Positions 1 through 12,300 of a stretch of DNA of 62,000 nucleotides are shown in pieces. The DNA lies in assembly GCF_001949145.1 (NCBI RefSeq), contig NW_019091385.1, forward strand, positions 3,361,206 through 3,423,205. The letters run 5' to 3'. Position 1 is the first letter of the stretch, and each line of letters begins with the position of its first letter. Source of the stretch: Acanthaster planci. Its lineage: Eukaryota > Echinodermata > Asteroidea > Valvatida > Acanthasteridae. The translations under genes were made by a program, and so were the position numbers. Below the pieces are notes generated by a model. It was given only the letters and a program-made list of their open reading frames with translations, was not told the origin of the DNA and ran no database searches.

Positions 1-582
1 TATATATAAAAACTTGTGAATACCCCAAATTTTTTCCAATTTGTAAAACGGTGAAGTCCTCTGAACGGGGGCGTTCTACATCAATTTGCTCAAAGTATAC
101 ATATATTTGATTCTGCAAGGGGTTTTCATTTCCGTTGTTGTTTGAATTGCCCATGTTTAAAAGCTCTTTTCTCTAAAATGTTTATTTTTTTCATTATCTG
201 AAAATTCGTTGTATATAGTATGAGACATTGTTTCCGTGTACATGAGTTGTAAAACTGCCATGACAGTGTTTGTCATGTGGCAAGCTCACAACAAAATAAA
301 TAAAAGTGTTTACACAATTTGTGTTCTGGCTTCAAACATACAAGGTGTTGTCGATCAAAATAAATTCGAATGGAGAATTCTTCAGAATAAACGCGTGTTC
401 GTAATACATGTACATGTACATAACATTTATTTTCCACCATCATACTTTCAGTTCATCTCTTGCACACCGCAGTGTGAAAGTGTCCTAACAAATAGTTCAA
501 AAGAGAGCGCTCTTTTCTATGACATCAACCAATTAATGTACTTTGTTTAGGCGCGAGCCCGTGTATATCCAAGCCTCTAGGT

Positions 583-817
583 GGCCAATTTCATAGAGCT
601 GCTTTAAGCACAACATTTGCTCAAACGCGAGAAAACCTTGCTTGATAAATCAGATAACCAGCTAAAACTCCATGTGATGTGTATTGTTTGGGATCGTATT
701 CAGCTGTCTTTTGGTTAGCATGACAATCAGAGTTTGAGCCGGTAACGTTTGTTTTTTGAAGCAAGGTTTTTTCACGCTAAAGCAACTTTTGCACTTAAGA
801 GCTCTTTGAAATTGGCC
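583..817. mobile_element. Foldback MITE with long inverted repeats
   Basis: The left end reads GGCCAATTTCATAGAGCTG and continues to about 645. The right end, read in reverse complement, is GGCCAATTTCAAAGAGCTC and continues to about 757. The arms align over about 60 bases, including AAACCTTGCTT in each. Total length is 235 bp. No clear target duplication remains. It has no coding capacity, so it would be a non-autonomous DNA element. Confidence 0.75.
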
Positions 818-1583
818 CGGACCTGTATCAATAAAATACAGCCCCATCAACTTCCAACAAACCTGGCAAAAGTGGTTCACTGTGGTTAAACAGTATCAAA
901 GAAAGAAGTATCTTCCGTCTTTTTCTTTCTCTTGTAACCGGGGCAAGGGGAAAAGGGGCACATGCCAAATGTTAACTAATCAACCCCACTCGCCGGACAA
1001 CCGAACGGTTGCCACTTTAACTAAGAATCGGATGAGGAACTAAATTATGTTCATAAGTGTTTATTTACAGTATATACCCAAGAGGATGTTCAAAATGAAA
1101 AGTAACTTATTTATAACAGTCTGAACTATATACAAGAGTAAGTAAAACTTGCAGTTCCAAATTTGGTTTGAAAGAGGAGTGGGTCAAAAATGACAAAATG
1201 GTTAAGGTAATAAGTTGTTTAAACAAACTGATAAATGAACAAATAAATTAACGAGTTAACAAATCTATAAATGAATCTGTAATGAACGAGTGAATGAAGC
1301 TAACAAAAATGTTCATTAAATCAAAAGGAATTAAATCAAAATATACCTGCTTACCCAAGGATCGTCTGCGTTCCTGCCAAACAATATATCGGCTCGAACC
1401 CCTCACGGCAGCAGTGGGATAATTCATAGTACCGGTTGCCGAAAGAAAATGCAAATATTTATTATGAAGTCAGAATCGGTAGAGATCTCAAAATGTACGT
1501 GTTGCTGCAAGCAAGGGGGGTTTGAAAATCAACTGACAGTAGCAATCTGCCAGGGTCCCAAAAGAGTCAACAAAAGTCACGCT

Positions 1584-1602
1584 GGCCACAAGAGGGCGCT
1601 AG
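1584..1602 (+). promoter_or_regulatory. CTCF-like site 1.4 kb upstream of the gene
   Basis: The 19-mer TGGCCACAAGAGGGCGCTA differs at two positions from the strongest bilaterian CTCF core (TGGCCACCAGGGGGCGCTA). It sits in single-copy-looking upstream DNA between two foldback elements. Confidence 0.5.
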
Positions 1603-1724
1603 AAAGGAAGACATGGCACTGGGAAATCAAGCAGGCGGGGTGTTACGTTGAAAAGCTAGAGGAAAACCGTTCTTTGCCGGGACCTGTCAGGTGAAACCCG
1701 ACTGGTCACACTATAAACAGTTTG

Positions 1725-1815
1725 GTATGGTTGCCCTGAAGGGACATAAAATTCACGACTAGTGAATTTATTCACTACTAGTCGTGAATTTTATGTCTCT
1801 TCAGGGCCACCATAC
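1725..1815. repeat. Near-perfect hairpin, 39-bp arms
   Basis: The arms 1725-1763 and 1777-1815 are reverse complements with two mismatches. The 13-base centre, together with flanking bases, can itself pair (AGTGAA with TTCACT), so two nested folds are possible. It is probably the relic of a small foldback transposon, and an extruded cruciform could form. Confidence 0.85.
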
Positions 1816-2830
1816 AACCATGTCATTAACCCAATACTACGGCGATGCCTCCAAGGTATTCTAGAAGGCTTAGTTTCGGGCAATATTTAAGCAGAGTCCC
1901 CCAACATGGCGCACATCGACATTCACTTGACTTTCCTCATACAGTGTTGCCTCACCTCTCGTTGAAACAAACTCCAAATTTAGTTGAATAAATACTGATA
2001 CATGCTGTTGAACCTTGGTAAGAAATTTCAGTGTCATGAAATTTCGCCCGAAATTCAAAAAGCCGGCGTTCGGAAACTGGCAAGAATTCAGCAGAGTATT
2101 CCCTAACATGGCGCATTTGAAAAAATCTCAGACCATTCCACCGAAACAAAGTCGATAAATTCTGATATATCATAATTACCTCTACTTACATACCTAACCA
2201 CAAGTTTGTTAGAAAATTAGTTTTGTATTTTCGGGTGCATTTTAAAAGAGTTTGTTTTGCGTTTCGGGAAAAAATCGGAAAATGGAGCAAAATAAAATCT
2301 CCTTTGAACTTTGTTGCACAAAAAAAATTTCACATCGGGCCTATAATGAAATTTGCAGTAAAGGTGTTGTTCCGGCAGGGCACTAGAAGCGAAAAATCTA
2401 AGTGTGCCAGGGTGTAGAGTTGTGGAGATATGACTCCCTCCAGACCCCCCCCCCCAAAAAAAACCCATTAAATTGCGGGAATTCCCGCCCGTACCCCTCG
2501 TATTAACCGCCTTTTGTTACTTCTGATGAGGGCGGCTTCTCTTTATATTAGTTCAACCAAGATCAAATAGAGTCAGGAAACATTTGTGTCTCATTCGGTG
2601 TGAACTTCCTCTCGAGATGCTCGTATCTTGTGAAAGACTCTTTATGGCACACCTCCCCTCCCTGTATGCTCCTCCCCCTTCCGCAAGTCCCTCTTTGCTC
2701 TGCTGTCATCCATTCGCAGAATCGACTCATCACATGATTTCGATGGTCACGTATACATTCATAGCGTTTATACATATACGGACGTGTGGCCGTTTGTCGG
2801 GCACCAGCGAAGGTATGACATGGCCCCGTG

Positions 2831-3005
2831 TTGACTGTTGAAGAGAAGGTGTGTTACAATTTAGCGAATTTGACACCAGATTTTTGCTCGAATTTCTCCG
2901 AAAACTCACCTTGCAACGCGATCTAGTGCAAGATCTCACGTTGGAAGCCTTACGGCAACTGTCTCCGATCTGCTACGCGTTTAGCGGGTCCGAAATCCCC
3001 GAACC
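2831..3005 (+). promoter_or_regulatory. 5' leader and start context of the JIP3/4 gene
   Basis: This CpG-containing stretch leads directly into exon 1. A TAG at 2982-2984 is in frame with the ATG at 3006 and only 21 bases before it. That excludes an N-terminal extension and fixes the start, although a second ATG follows immediately and either could initiate. The context is ACC before the ATG. I see no clear TATA box, and the transcription start cannot be placed from sequence. An untranslated upstream exon is possible. Confidence 0.6.
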
Positions 3006-3305
3006 ATGATGGAAGACGAGACCGTGTACGGCACCGCCGACGACGGCGGTGTCAGCGTGATGTCGGAGCGGGTGCAGTCCCTCGCGTCGAGCATCTACCG
3101 GGAGTTCGAGCGGATGATCAAAGGCTACGACGAAGACGTGGTCAAGGAGCTCATGCCGCTGGTCGTCAATGTCCTGGAGAATCTTGACGGTACTGTGGCC
3201 GAGAATAAGGATTACGAGGTGGAACTGGAGTTGCTGAAGGATGACAATGAGCAGCTGATCACGCAGTATGAGAGGGAAAAACAGCTCCGTAAACAAGCAG
3301 AGCAG
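3006..3305 (+). CDS. SPAG9/MAPK8IP3 homolog: JIP3/4 exon 1: RH1 domain
   Basis: It encodes residues 1-100 and ends exactly on a codon (phase 0) at CAG before GTTTGT. The first 17 residues are acidic and lineage-specific. From SVMSERV onward the match to vertebrate JIP3/4 is nearly gapless through EVELELL, DNEQL and QYEREK. RH1 is the dimeric helical domain that binds motor-related partners, including kinesin heavy chain and dynein light intermediate chain. The exon is GC- and CpG-richer than the flanking intron, as expected for a first exon near a promoter. Confidence 0.95.
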
Positions 3306-6300
3306 GTTTGTAATAGTGTTAAGGTTGTCATTATCTTGGTCTACTTCCACAGCTACATGTAGCTAGAGTCGGTGTCAGGTTTTTACAAACCTTACAGATA
3401 GCCATATACAGAGTGCATAAGAAAGAGTTTGCCATTTCAGTCGTAAGGAACTTGTCTGCTGTTACAGATTAAATATTACGCCATAAGATCTCACAAGTCC
3501 TTCATGTCCTTACATGATAGATACATGTATGGTTTGATGCCAGTGGGGGGAGGGGGAGTTGTTTACCTTATGGGCCTACCAGTAATGGAGAAATTTACCA
3601 ATTTTTCCTTGCCTACACCACGCAAGACTCACAGCAGAACTCGGTCATGTCTTAAGTCGATGTATTATCCAGCCAATTGTAGCTACATGTATACTGTGAT
3701 GGTGCAGAAGTGACGTCACAGGCAGGGTGCATTGGAAATAAGAGTGAAGAATACATGTAGGTGCCCAACAGAGAGTGCTGAACACAAAGATAATGACAAC
3801 AAAGAACTTAGGGTGCGGTTAAACAGATAAAGCTTCTTGTGATGATCCAGAGGATTCGTGAGGCCACAGGTGCCCTCATCCCTCTGATGACTGGTAAGAT
3901 GACTTCCTGGAAACTAGTTGTGGAAGGTGACAGTGCAGCAGTTGCTGGGAGCTGGTTCCACATTCAAATGGATCATGGATAGGAATATTTGTATGGGTCT
4001 ATAGATGCATCTAGGACACTGAACTTCTACTAATGGTTATCTCTTTCTGTAAACGGTGCTGGTTGTATGATAGGTTTTAGTGACTCAAATCGCATCTTGA
4101 TGATAGTACACAACTGTACACCTGTACGTAGCATGGTAAGAGAAAAACTCATTGGCTATATTACAGGTACATGTGCTGGAAACAGTTATTGGGGTTGTTT
4201 TCTGTATTCGCGTGTGAAAATGAGATTGCGAGGGGAGTGATTGTGGCGGCCTCAACGTGACAAATGTTCAATCAGAAAAGAACCTGTTCACTAGTTGACT
4301 AGTAGGCAACCATAGTACATTATGACATGAGTAATCTACACAGACGCTCTACAGTATTCTGTGTTTTGTTTGAATTTATCTTCAAGCAAACAAGACGCGC
4401 AGTAAAGATGTTATGGGGCCTACATGTATGTGCCACCTTTGGATTTACAGTACATTTTGCAGTTGTGCATTTTGCTTTTAGCATAAAAGTAACGCATTGC
4501 GTTGAGTTAGAATAGCACATTATGACATAGACTGTGCAATAAGTCACATTGTTTGTTGCCATGGATCGACCAAACGAATTGAGTATTCAAGTTTGCTGGA
4601 CGATAAATAGATCATGCACACAAGTATGGACATGTACATGGACATGTACATGTAAGTCACCACTACATGTAAATGTAGTTGCTAGTTCTAAACATTAGAA
4701 TGATATTCCCCATCGTACATGTGGATATATTTAGGAATTTTTATACTACATGTTTGGCACACAGCTTATGTGCAGCATCTTATATGTACATACATGTACA
4801 TGTAGGTTCAATACATGCACATGTATATCATACATTGTACTTACTGGCATATTGTAATGCAGCCATTCTTGTATCAGTTACGGGCCTGAGGTACCGGGCT
4901 ATGGGGGGCATGTCTCTAACCCAGTGTTGTGAGGAGAATATTGAAATGAGGAGCCACTGGCTCCTAGAAGAAAAAGTTTGGCACCGCCGCCAGGTAGATT
5001 TTTGCACGTACTTGTACGTACACATATTTGCAAAATATAGAAGTTAGATGTATACGTACAAAATGTGACAAAACACACAGAAACATTATTCCGTCAATTG
5101 TCCGCATGACAGACAGGCGCTGGATTTTGTGCTTGTGGAATAAATGGCACCCAATTACATGTGTATATGAAATAAAAGCTGAAAGAAAAGGCAAGACATG
5201 TTTGTTCTCTTACATGTACATTTGAGTATTTCATACCTGGGACCGGACCAGACCAAGGGAAGCTTTGGTTTCAAACTTCAAACACATTTGGGACTGAAAC
5301 AAGTTTGTTGCACTGGAATCGTCATGGGCATAGACTGCTAGTGCATTGTGAATACGCACAACGTCTCAGCTCCCCATACACACTCTATACAGCAAGTGAC
5401 CACAAACCAGTCAACTTGGGTACCTACTGTAGTACCTGTACGTGCATACATGTATATGTACCTTCATGTAAGCTACGTTGCAGTTAACGTGGGCTCATGC
5501 TATGTACATGTACATAGTAAGATGGAGAAAGAACCGTGTGGTCACAGAGACACATTGAAATATGACTTACAAGGTGGGCGACTAACTGGCAGCTTTAATT
5601 AAAATTCTCATGAGGTAGCAGTATATGACATTCTGTGCACGTTGTTTTCTGCTTTAGCTGAGCAGAAACAAGTTGCACATCAAATAGCCTATGAAAAAAA
5701 TGAAAACAGTTCAGTTACACAGTCAAAATGAAAATAAAATTCTCGTGAGGCAAATAATATACCGTGCACATTGTTTTCTGTTTTAGCTTATAAGAAACAA
5801 GCTGCATTTAACATATTGGGGGAAAAATTCAGCTCAGAAAATAAAATCTGTCACTCTAATCTACTTTTGCTCTTGGCAAGTGACGATGCTTGAGTTGTTA
5901 CATGTATGGTTGTCATAACGTGATGTCCACTGCCAAGGCATGCGTATGTACCGCCACTGCCTCGCCGACACTGAAATAGACTGGCCCCTCGCAGTTTGTT
6001 GCTCAAAAGCATTTTCAATTTGTAAACTTATGCAGGACGCAAGACCACTTTGGCTACGGCTGGAAATTATACCGAGTATTTGGCAGCATCCACGGCTACT
6101 TCCCATAGAATCATGCATGATATCAAGCCGCAGCCAAACTAATTTGGACACGGCCTTCGTGTAATGATACACAAATGACATCATCTGATCAGAGTGCCCG
6201 ACTGAAATGTATGGAGGCCTAGGGGTATTCCTTTACCGTACATATTACTTTACCCCATTAATAACATGTTAAAATTACACAGTAGCAGAATTCCTGCCGA

Positions 6301-9300
6301 TCAAGTAAGGTTGGCGGCTTTTTAAAATTGTTTTATGCAAATAAAACCAGAAACCAGAGACCCTTTTTTGGCCTTATATTATTTACTGAATCCGAAAGGT
6401 TGTTCATGCACGTACATGCACATGTACAAATAGGCAAAGAATGGTTGAAGTACATGTAAAAATACCACCTTAATTTATTACTTTTCTGCATAATCTCTGG
6501 AAGTACCAGTTGCAATTACAGTTAGGTTTATTAAAAGAATCAGTACGTTTAAACATGATTCAAAATAACTGCTGATGTTGTCATCAAGATTGCACTTTCC
6601 CATACATGTACACTGTAGTGTGCACATCAGGCCCAGTGCTGTGTGTGTGGGTAGGCCATGATTATGCAACAACTCCTAAAAGTTTACACATGCAAGTTTT
6701 GTATATCCCCATATGCCCTCCCCATTACATTTTAGAGGAAATGTGTCATTGACTCAAAGGGATTTTCCGGTGTCCTCAAAAATAGTTCGGCACAATGTAT
6801 TTGCCCTGCAGGCAAACGTAAAAAGGAAATTATACCTATTGAGGTGGTAAAGTGTCAGGTCCAAGACCTCACAGACTGCACCGTCATGCCTGTTTGCTTA
6901 ATCATCACAGAATTTTTGTACTTCACAAAAAGTCCCGGACTTTCAAAGCGCTCCAAAAGAGAGTCTCGTCAGCCACGCAAGAAAAGTGGGGAGAGAAAAA
7001 TTGGCCAATGTCATCAACACAATCAGTCACAAAATTGAGACTGGGACCATTCCAGTTTTGAAAGCAAATGTGTCCGTATAAATTTTACAGTCTATTTTTC
7101 TGTCAAAATGAGGAAAGACATAATCAGTAGGAAAAACAATTGAAACTGCACTGTGTTTATTTGACGAGCTGTTGGCAAGACTCTTTTTTTGCCCTTCTGC
7201 GGTGAGGAATTTGAATGTTTGGGAAGGTTGCACTACCTGTAAGAGGTACATGTATGTGGAATTCTCCCCCCCCCTTAAATTTTCATGCAGTACATGTACA
7301 TACCGGTAGTTGTTGTAAACATCTTAGAAGTCAGTTAGATCATATTTCTATTAAATTTTGACGCAAAGACTTGTTAACATTTAAACTTCAACACATACAT
7401 TTCATTGTTCGTGTGAAATGTATGCTATTTACATCTTACTAAACATTCACTGCATTGTAAATTCTAAGTTTGTTGTCAATTCTCCGTCTGATCAAATTAA
7501 ACATTGAATAAGTTGAGTGCTTTCTCATTGATGTACGTGTACATGAATAAACCAAGGAAAATTGTTTAGAGACACATGTTTTTGTCCGCTGTTGGATGAT
7601 CGACACTTCAGTGTGTGTTTCTGGTTCCAGTGCATGACAAATTCATGAAAATGTCCGAAGAGTGAGTATTGCCAACTGACCCTATGGTCAAATTGGAAAT
7701 TTTGCACCCACTTGTTATCATGCACTGAAGTAGGTTGTTTTCTGGAAAGGTCATTGCATCCAAAAAAATTGAAAAATCAATACCAGCAGGCCTTTCTTGA
7801 GCCTGTAGTTTTCAGCCTGAAATACTATGCTTTGCCAACAGTCTTGTCCTCTGCATATCTCAGGGCACATGTACGGGTATGTGCATGTACTTGTTTTTAT
7901 AAACTTCATTTTTTTGTGTTTAATTTTATAAAAATATGTATTTTGTAAGCATGCAAGTAGAAAAGGTTTTTAAGCAATTTCCATCCGAAGCTTCTCAAAG
8001 TGTTCTGAAACTGCTCACCTGGAAATTCTTGCAATTATGAGTATATGACAGTAGGCTGCATTAGTGTTGAATCCAAATATCCTTAGTTATGTTAATGTTT
8101 CAGTGTGGAGGCTGCAGAGGAAATTTTGGGAATCTTGCATTTCTTCCTAAGAAATTCTGATCAGATTTGTGTGAGTATTTGTGTATTCGCAATACATCAC
8201 ATTGTGCTTAATTTGCTTGTCTTATTGCCGTATGAATTTGTGGCAACCTGGTTTGTACAAGCATACTACATCAAATTGCCTACTCAGATGGAGTCAGTCA
8301 TGCTTGCATTCATTGTTCAACAAAAAAAGATTTCCCACAGGTTTGGGGAGTGATTGATTTGGCCAGGAAAGGCACATGGCCTTGGAAAACTAACAAAGTA
8401 AAAAAGTCTAAATCACTACGAATAAAATATATATTTCTGATGTCAAAGAAAATAGAGTGTAGGCAACTGTCGATAGGCGGTTTGTCAGTTACACACTGGC
8501 CAGGCCGCATGCTGGCATGCATGCTGCATGTAATGGCTTCAGGAACATACCCTAAGTAGACATGACTTTCCTCCCAGTGTGCCACACTGTTATTTTTGTG
8601 ACCTGCCTGTTGAATTATGCACGCAGGTCACACTCTGTTGCCATGCAAGATTCCGCAGACATCCTCTGCGGTCCTGGGTTGTGTGCACATGGCACCTGTT
8701 TCGGTGAATTGCAGTACAGTCTAATGGCTGTGTATACTGAAACATCACACCTTTGAGGACATCTTGAAACCAAGACTGAGGATGCATAGAGAGCCTGAAA
8801 GTAAAAGGTCATGCAGCCAGCTTCCGGAACCCTCGCGCGGTCTGCCTATGGGGATATTACATTGGGCCGTCCTATCACGGTCGATAATTTTTGGAAAAAT
8901 AATTCCTTACTAAAACCATCCCATGAAACACTCACGGAATTTTATCTTTGTCTTCCTCAAGTAATATTTTGGAAAAGTCACCTGGAGATGGGTAAAAAAC
9001 TAATTTTATTTACGACCTGTGACATCGATGTTGTACCTACATGTAGGTCTTCTTGTTCGTGCACGTTTGTTTTCACTCGCCATACTTTCTTGAAAACGAG
9101 ATTGTACAACGTTGCAAAGATTTTCCTACCTGTAGTTGATGGGTTCCAGATTCCATTGAGTTGAGATCACGCAGTTGTTGTCAGCAAAGGTTAGATAGAA
9201 AATTAGAATCTTTCATTAAAGTAGAACATCGTATTTTATTTTTATTACCTTATAAGTTATTAAACTGTGTAAAATATTTTGATCTGTTTTATTTTAGCTT

Positions 9301-12300
9301 TTACCCACAGACTACCATAAAATTTCAAACTGTAAAATATTCATCTGCGTACAAGACTGCCTGATTGCACTGTTCTTCATGTATTTTAGATTTTCGGAAA
9401 TGATGGGTCATTTTTGGCAGGATATTTCTCTTTTAGATCAGGTAATTTTTCAGTTTCTATAAATTGATGTTCACGTAGTAGCAAACATTTTTCAAAAGCC
9501 TTTTTCCAAGTTGGATTTTTTAAGAAGAAACTGAACAGAAAAAAATATTACAAGTTCTAAAATCTTTGCGCACTATTTTTCCTATCCAAGGGTGGTGGTG
9601 GTTGTTTTGTTTTAATGGCGCTTTCAGCAACTCAGGCTATTTGCTCCAATAACTGTACGTTTATTCACACACTTTATTAATCAACATCACATTACGGAGT
9701 TAGAAAGAAGTTCCAGTTTTAGAGGCAAGAGGAAACCGGAGTACCCAGAGAAAACCTGTGAGAGCGAGTATGGACTGGAAACCAAATGCACTTAAAGCCT
9801 GGGCCAAGCCGGGACTCGAACCCGGGTCTCATTGGTGCAAAATGAGGAAAGAACCGCTACGCTAACCCGCTCCCCCGTCCAAGGGTTCCGGAAGCGCTCC
9901 ATCATGGGTCAACTTTCAGGCTTTATTGATTCCCATAGTAATGTAAGCTTTATCAAGTTACAGAACACAAGTACATGTACACCTGTTTTGTCTTTAAAGG
10001 GAATGGGCCATGCTGGGAAGATTTCTTGCAAAAATGTTTACTGAATGGTACTGAAAGTTGTCTGAAGAAATTCCCAAGAATCGTGACGTCATAGGACGGA
10101 GTCCTTTATCGGGCGACTATTTACTGTTACGCAACAACGTGTCGACACGTACGTAATGTAGTAGCATTAGCATATGCCATCATGTCAGACTCAAGTGACG
10201 GTAATTCCAGCGTTTCCGATCATGACAGCGATCAGTTGTCATGTTCCTTTTATTCATTTGACGAAGAAAGCGACATTGAAGGAGCTGATGAGGCACAAGA
10301 AATATTGCCTTCTCAGTTCGAACCAGAATACATTCAGGAAGAGATTTTGCGACTCGAGGCTGTTGGCCATGGGCATGGCGGCGACTCGGAGGATCAACAA
10401 CAAAACACTGACTGGTCACAGTTTTTTCCTGCACCGTCATTGTAAAAATTTGTTTTTCTGAACAGACGTAATTGTCCTACCATTGGCTATTCAATGGCGG
10501 TATAGAAGAAGTCGTTTTTGTCCATGGTTATAGGCCAGCCTACTTCGTCAAAGTTGGTGTTCCATTCCAACAATTTTTTTCAACGTGCGCTGCGAGTGAC
10601 TTGCTTGGCATTGACACGCCGCATGACGACCGTGCAGCGTTACTTGCACCAGGAAATAGTCCACGTGTACCAGTGCAATATAGTCCCACTTTACATCGTA
10701 CACGTAGTACATGTATGGGTGTACATGTACGTGTCAGTACTGGTACGTGTTCATAAACATGCATGTGTATTTGGAATTTTGAGTTCTTGTAAAAATCTGA
10801 TTGTGTGTAATCCACAAATCTAACCCAAAAATGCTGGTGTGAAAAGTCACATGGGAATTTACAAAAACTGCTCTCCAGGGAATTTTGATCGCGACAACAG
10901 CCACCAACAACACAGTTTATCGGCATTCTTTCAAAATTCACAATTCAACTATAGAAATTATTACACATGTACGATGCAATGCAAAACAAAACGTGAAGCG
11001 TCAAGTTAGTTGTCCAATAGCTCTGCCCCGTGTCAAGAGAAGGGCATAGGAAACAAGACCAAATGTGGTTGACTTGACACGTATGAGTTACGTACCCGAC
11101 TCCGCACTAGAACACAGCATATTATTCTTGCGCGGTCCGATCAACTTTCTTGCCGAAACTATTCAGCATTATTGTCTGGAAAGTCCAGTCCAGCCAATGA
11201 CGTCACATTTTTGCCAAGATTTGTCTGCTGCCCCCATTTACGGATTTCGATGAGTTTTTGCGAAGAGCCCAGGCGGAGACTGAAAACAGCACACAGAAAC
11301 TGCCAAGTTTCGCTGATTTAATGGCATAAAAGAGGGGTTAATCCAACTTACTGTTTACAAGACGGTTGAAAACTATCATATAACATCAGTTTCATCCTAC
11401 ATGGCCCATCCCCTTTAAAAAGTAAATGTAGATGGTGACACTTCAAGAGGGGTTGTTGGAGTTGCCATGGTAATGTCTGATACCTTTTTACTGGTAATTT
11501 CAGGAGGAGCTATAATCTTACCCCCTTTTTTTACCTAATCTTGAGATGGGTATTTGTTGCATAAATATTATGTAGCCATTTGAATTAGCTTTCTATATTC
11601 AGGTGAAAAAATGTATTTAAAAGCTGCAGTAACAATGGTCAAAGACTGCTGGTACATGGACGTGTGCTTGTACCAAACATTATTGCAGGTGACCGTGTGT
11701 TTTTGCAAGGATTTCCATCCTCCAGATGGAAAAAAGGCTACACAGATTTTTTTGGATGTGTCTTTTAAGAGATTTACTTTTTTCTCTGTGACAGAAATTT
11801 TTGGAGTACGAGGATGCCAATGATCAGGAGAAGAGGGCCCTGCAGGCACGTGTGGAGGCCCTGGAACTGGCCCAGAAACAGGCCACCCTCAAGGTCAAGA
11901 ACTACAGTGACCAAGGTAAGAACATCAGAGATTGACAGGTGATTGGTCTGGGAGCCTCAACTTTTCTAGGGATTTATCCTCCATGAGAAACTCTACATGT
12001 AGTCCCTGAACTGACTGTCAGGGTGTGAAAATTCAGCTTTTGGGCTAATTTCAATGTGTTTTTATTAGATGTTGACCCTGAATTTCAGCTTTACACCGGA
12101 TCTGTACAAAAGTATGGGTACTTTTTACATTTCAACTTTTAGCTAGCTGTTTTCAGCTTTACTTTCAAGTGGCTACTCACCCCCCTGGACTGTGTCAGAT
12201 GAACCCTGACTAACCTCCACTGCCCTAAAGATATCAAAGGCCACTTCAGTGGGAGGCTGTGCCACTGTTACTGAAAATGCAGACCGGATATTGTGGTCTT

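Larger units (their letters stand above)
1..2830. other. Upstream intergenic DNA
   Basis: No gene is seen; the open frames here are short and unconserved. The stretch holds a foldback element (583-817), a CTCF-like site (1584-1602), a hairpin with 39-bp arms (1725-1815), and a diverged direct duplication (about 1888-1990 against 2092-2175). In the duplication both copies contain CAGAGT..CC.AACATGGCGCA and a later GAAACAAA..C..A.TT pattern. A C run followed by an A run lies at about 2444-2465. Confidence 0.7.
9998..11414. mobile_element. Kolobok-like DNA transposon, TTAA duplication
   Basis: The left end is AGGGAATGGGCCATG preceded by TTAA (9994-9997). The right end in reverse complement is AGGGGATGGGCCATG, bounded by TTAA (11415-11418). 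A TTAA duplication with AGGG ends is typical of the Kolobok superfamily, whose transposases carry a THAP zinc finger. The element is 1,417 bp with an acidic + strand ORF, a minus-strand THAP-like fragment and a short + strand coding-like tail. No complete transposase core is present, so it is a deleted or non-autonomous copy. Confidence 0.8.
3306..11794 (+). other. Intron 1 (8.5 kb)
   Basis: This intron is non-coding and AT-rich, with many TACATGTA palindromes (dense at about 4622-4810, 5440-5515 and 6410-6460). It contains the repeat unit at 4374-4608, a direct duplication at about 5600-5715 and 5735-5850, a tRNA-derived SINE (9594-9877) and a Kolobok-like element (9998-11414). I see nothing else identifiable between 6200 and 9590. 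Confidence 0.8.

Noticed and set aside
5964-6153. Fourth GGCTGTGTC-type element (minus strand)
   Set aside because: Only the end near 6153 (GGCCGTGTCCAAATTAG in reverse) is similar; the opposite end does not match convincingly.
9800-9875. tRNA gene on the minus strand
   Set aside because: A and B boxes are present, but the acceptor stem and anticodon arm do not fold. The unit is followed by a SINE body and bounded by a target duplication.
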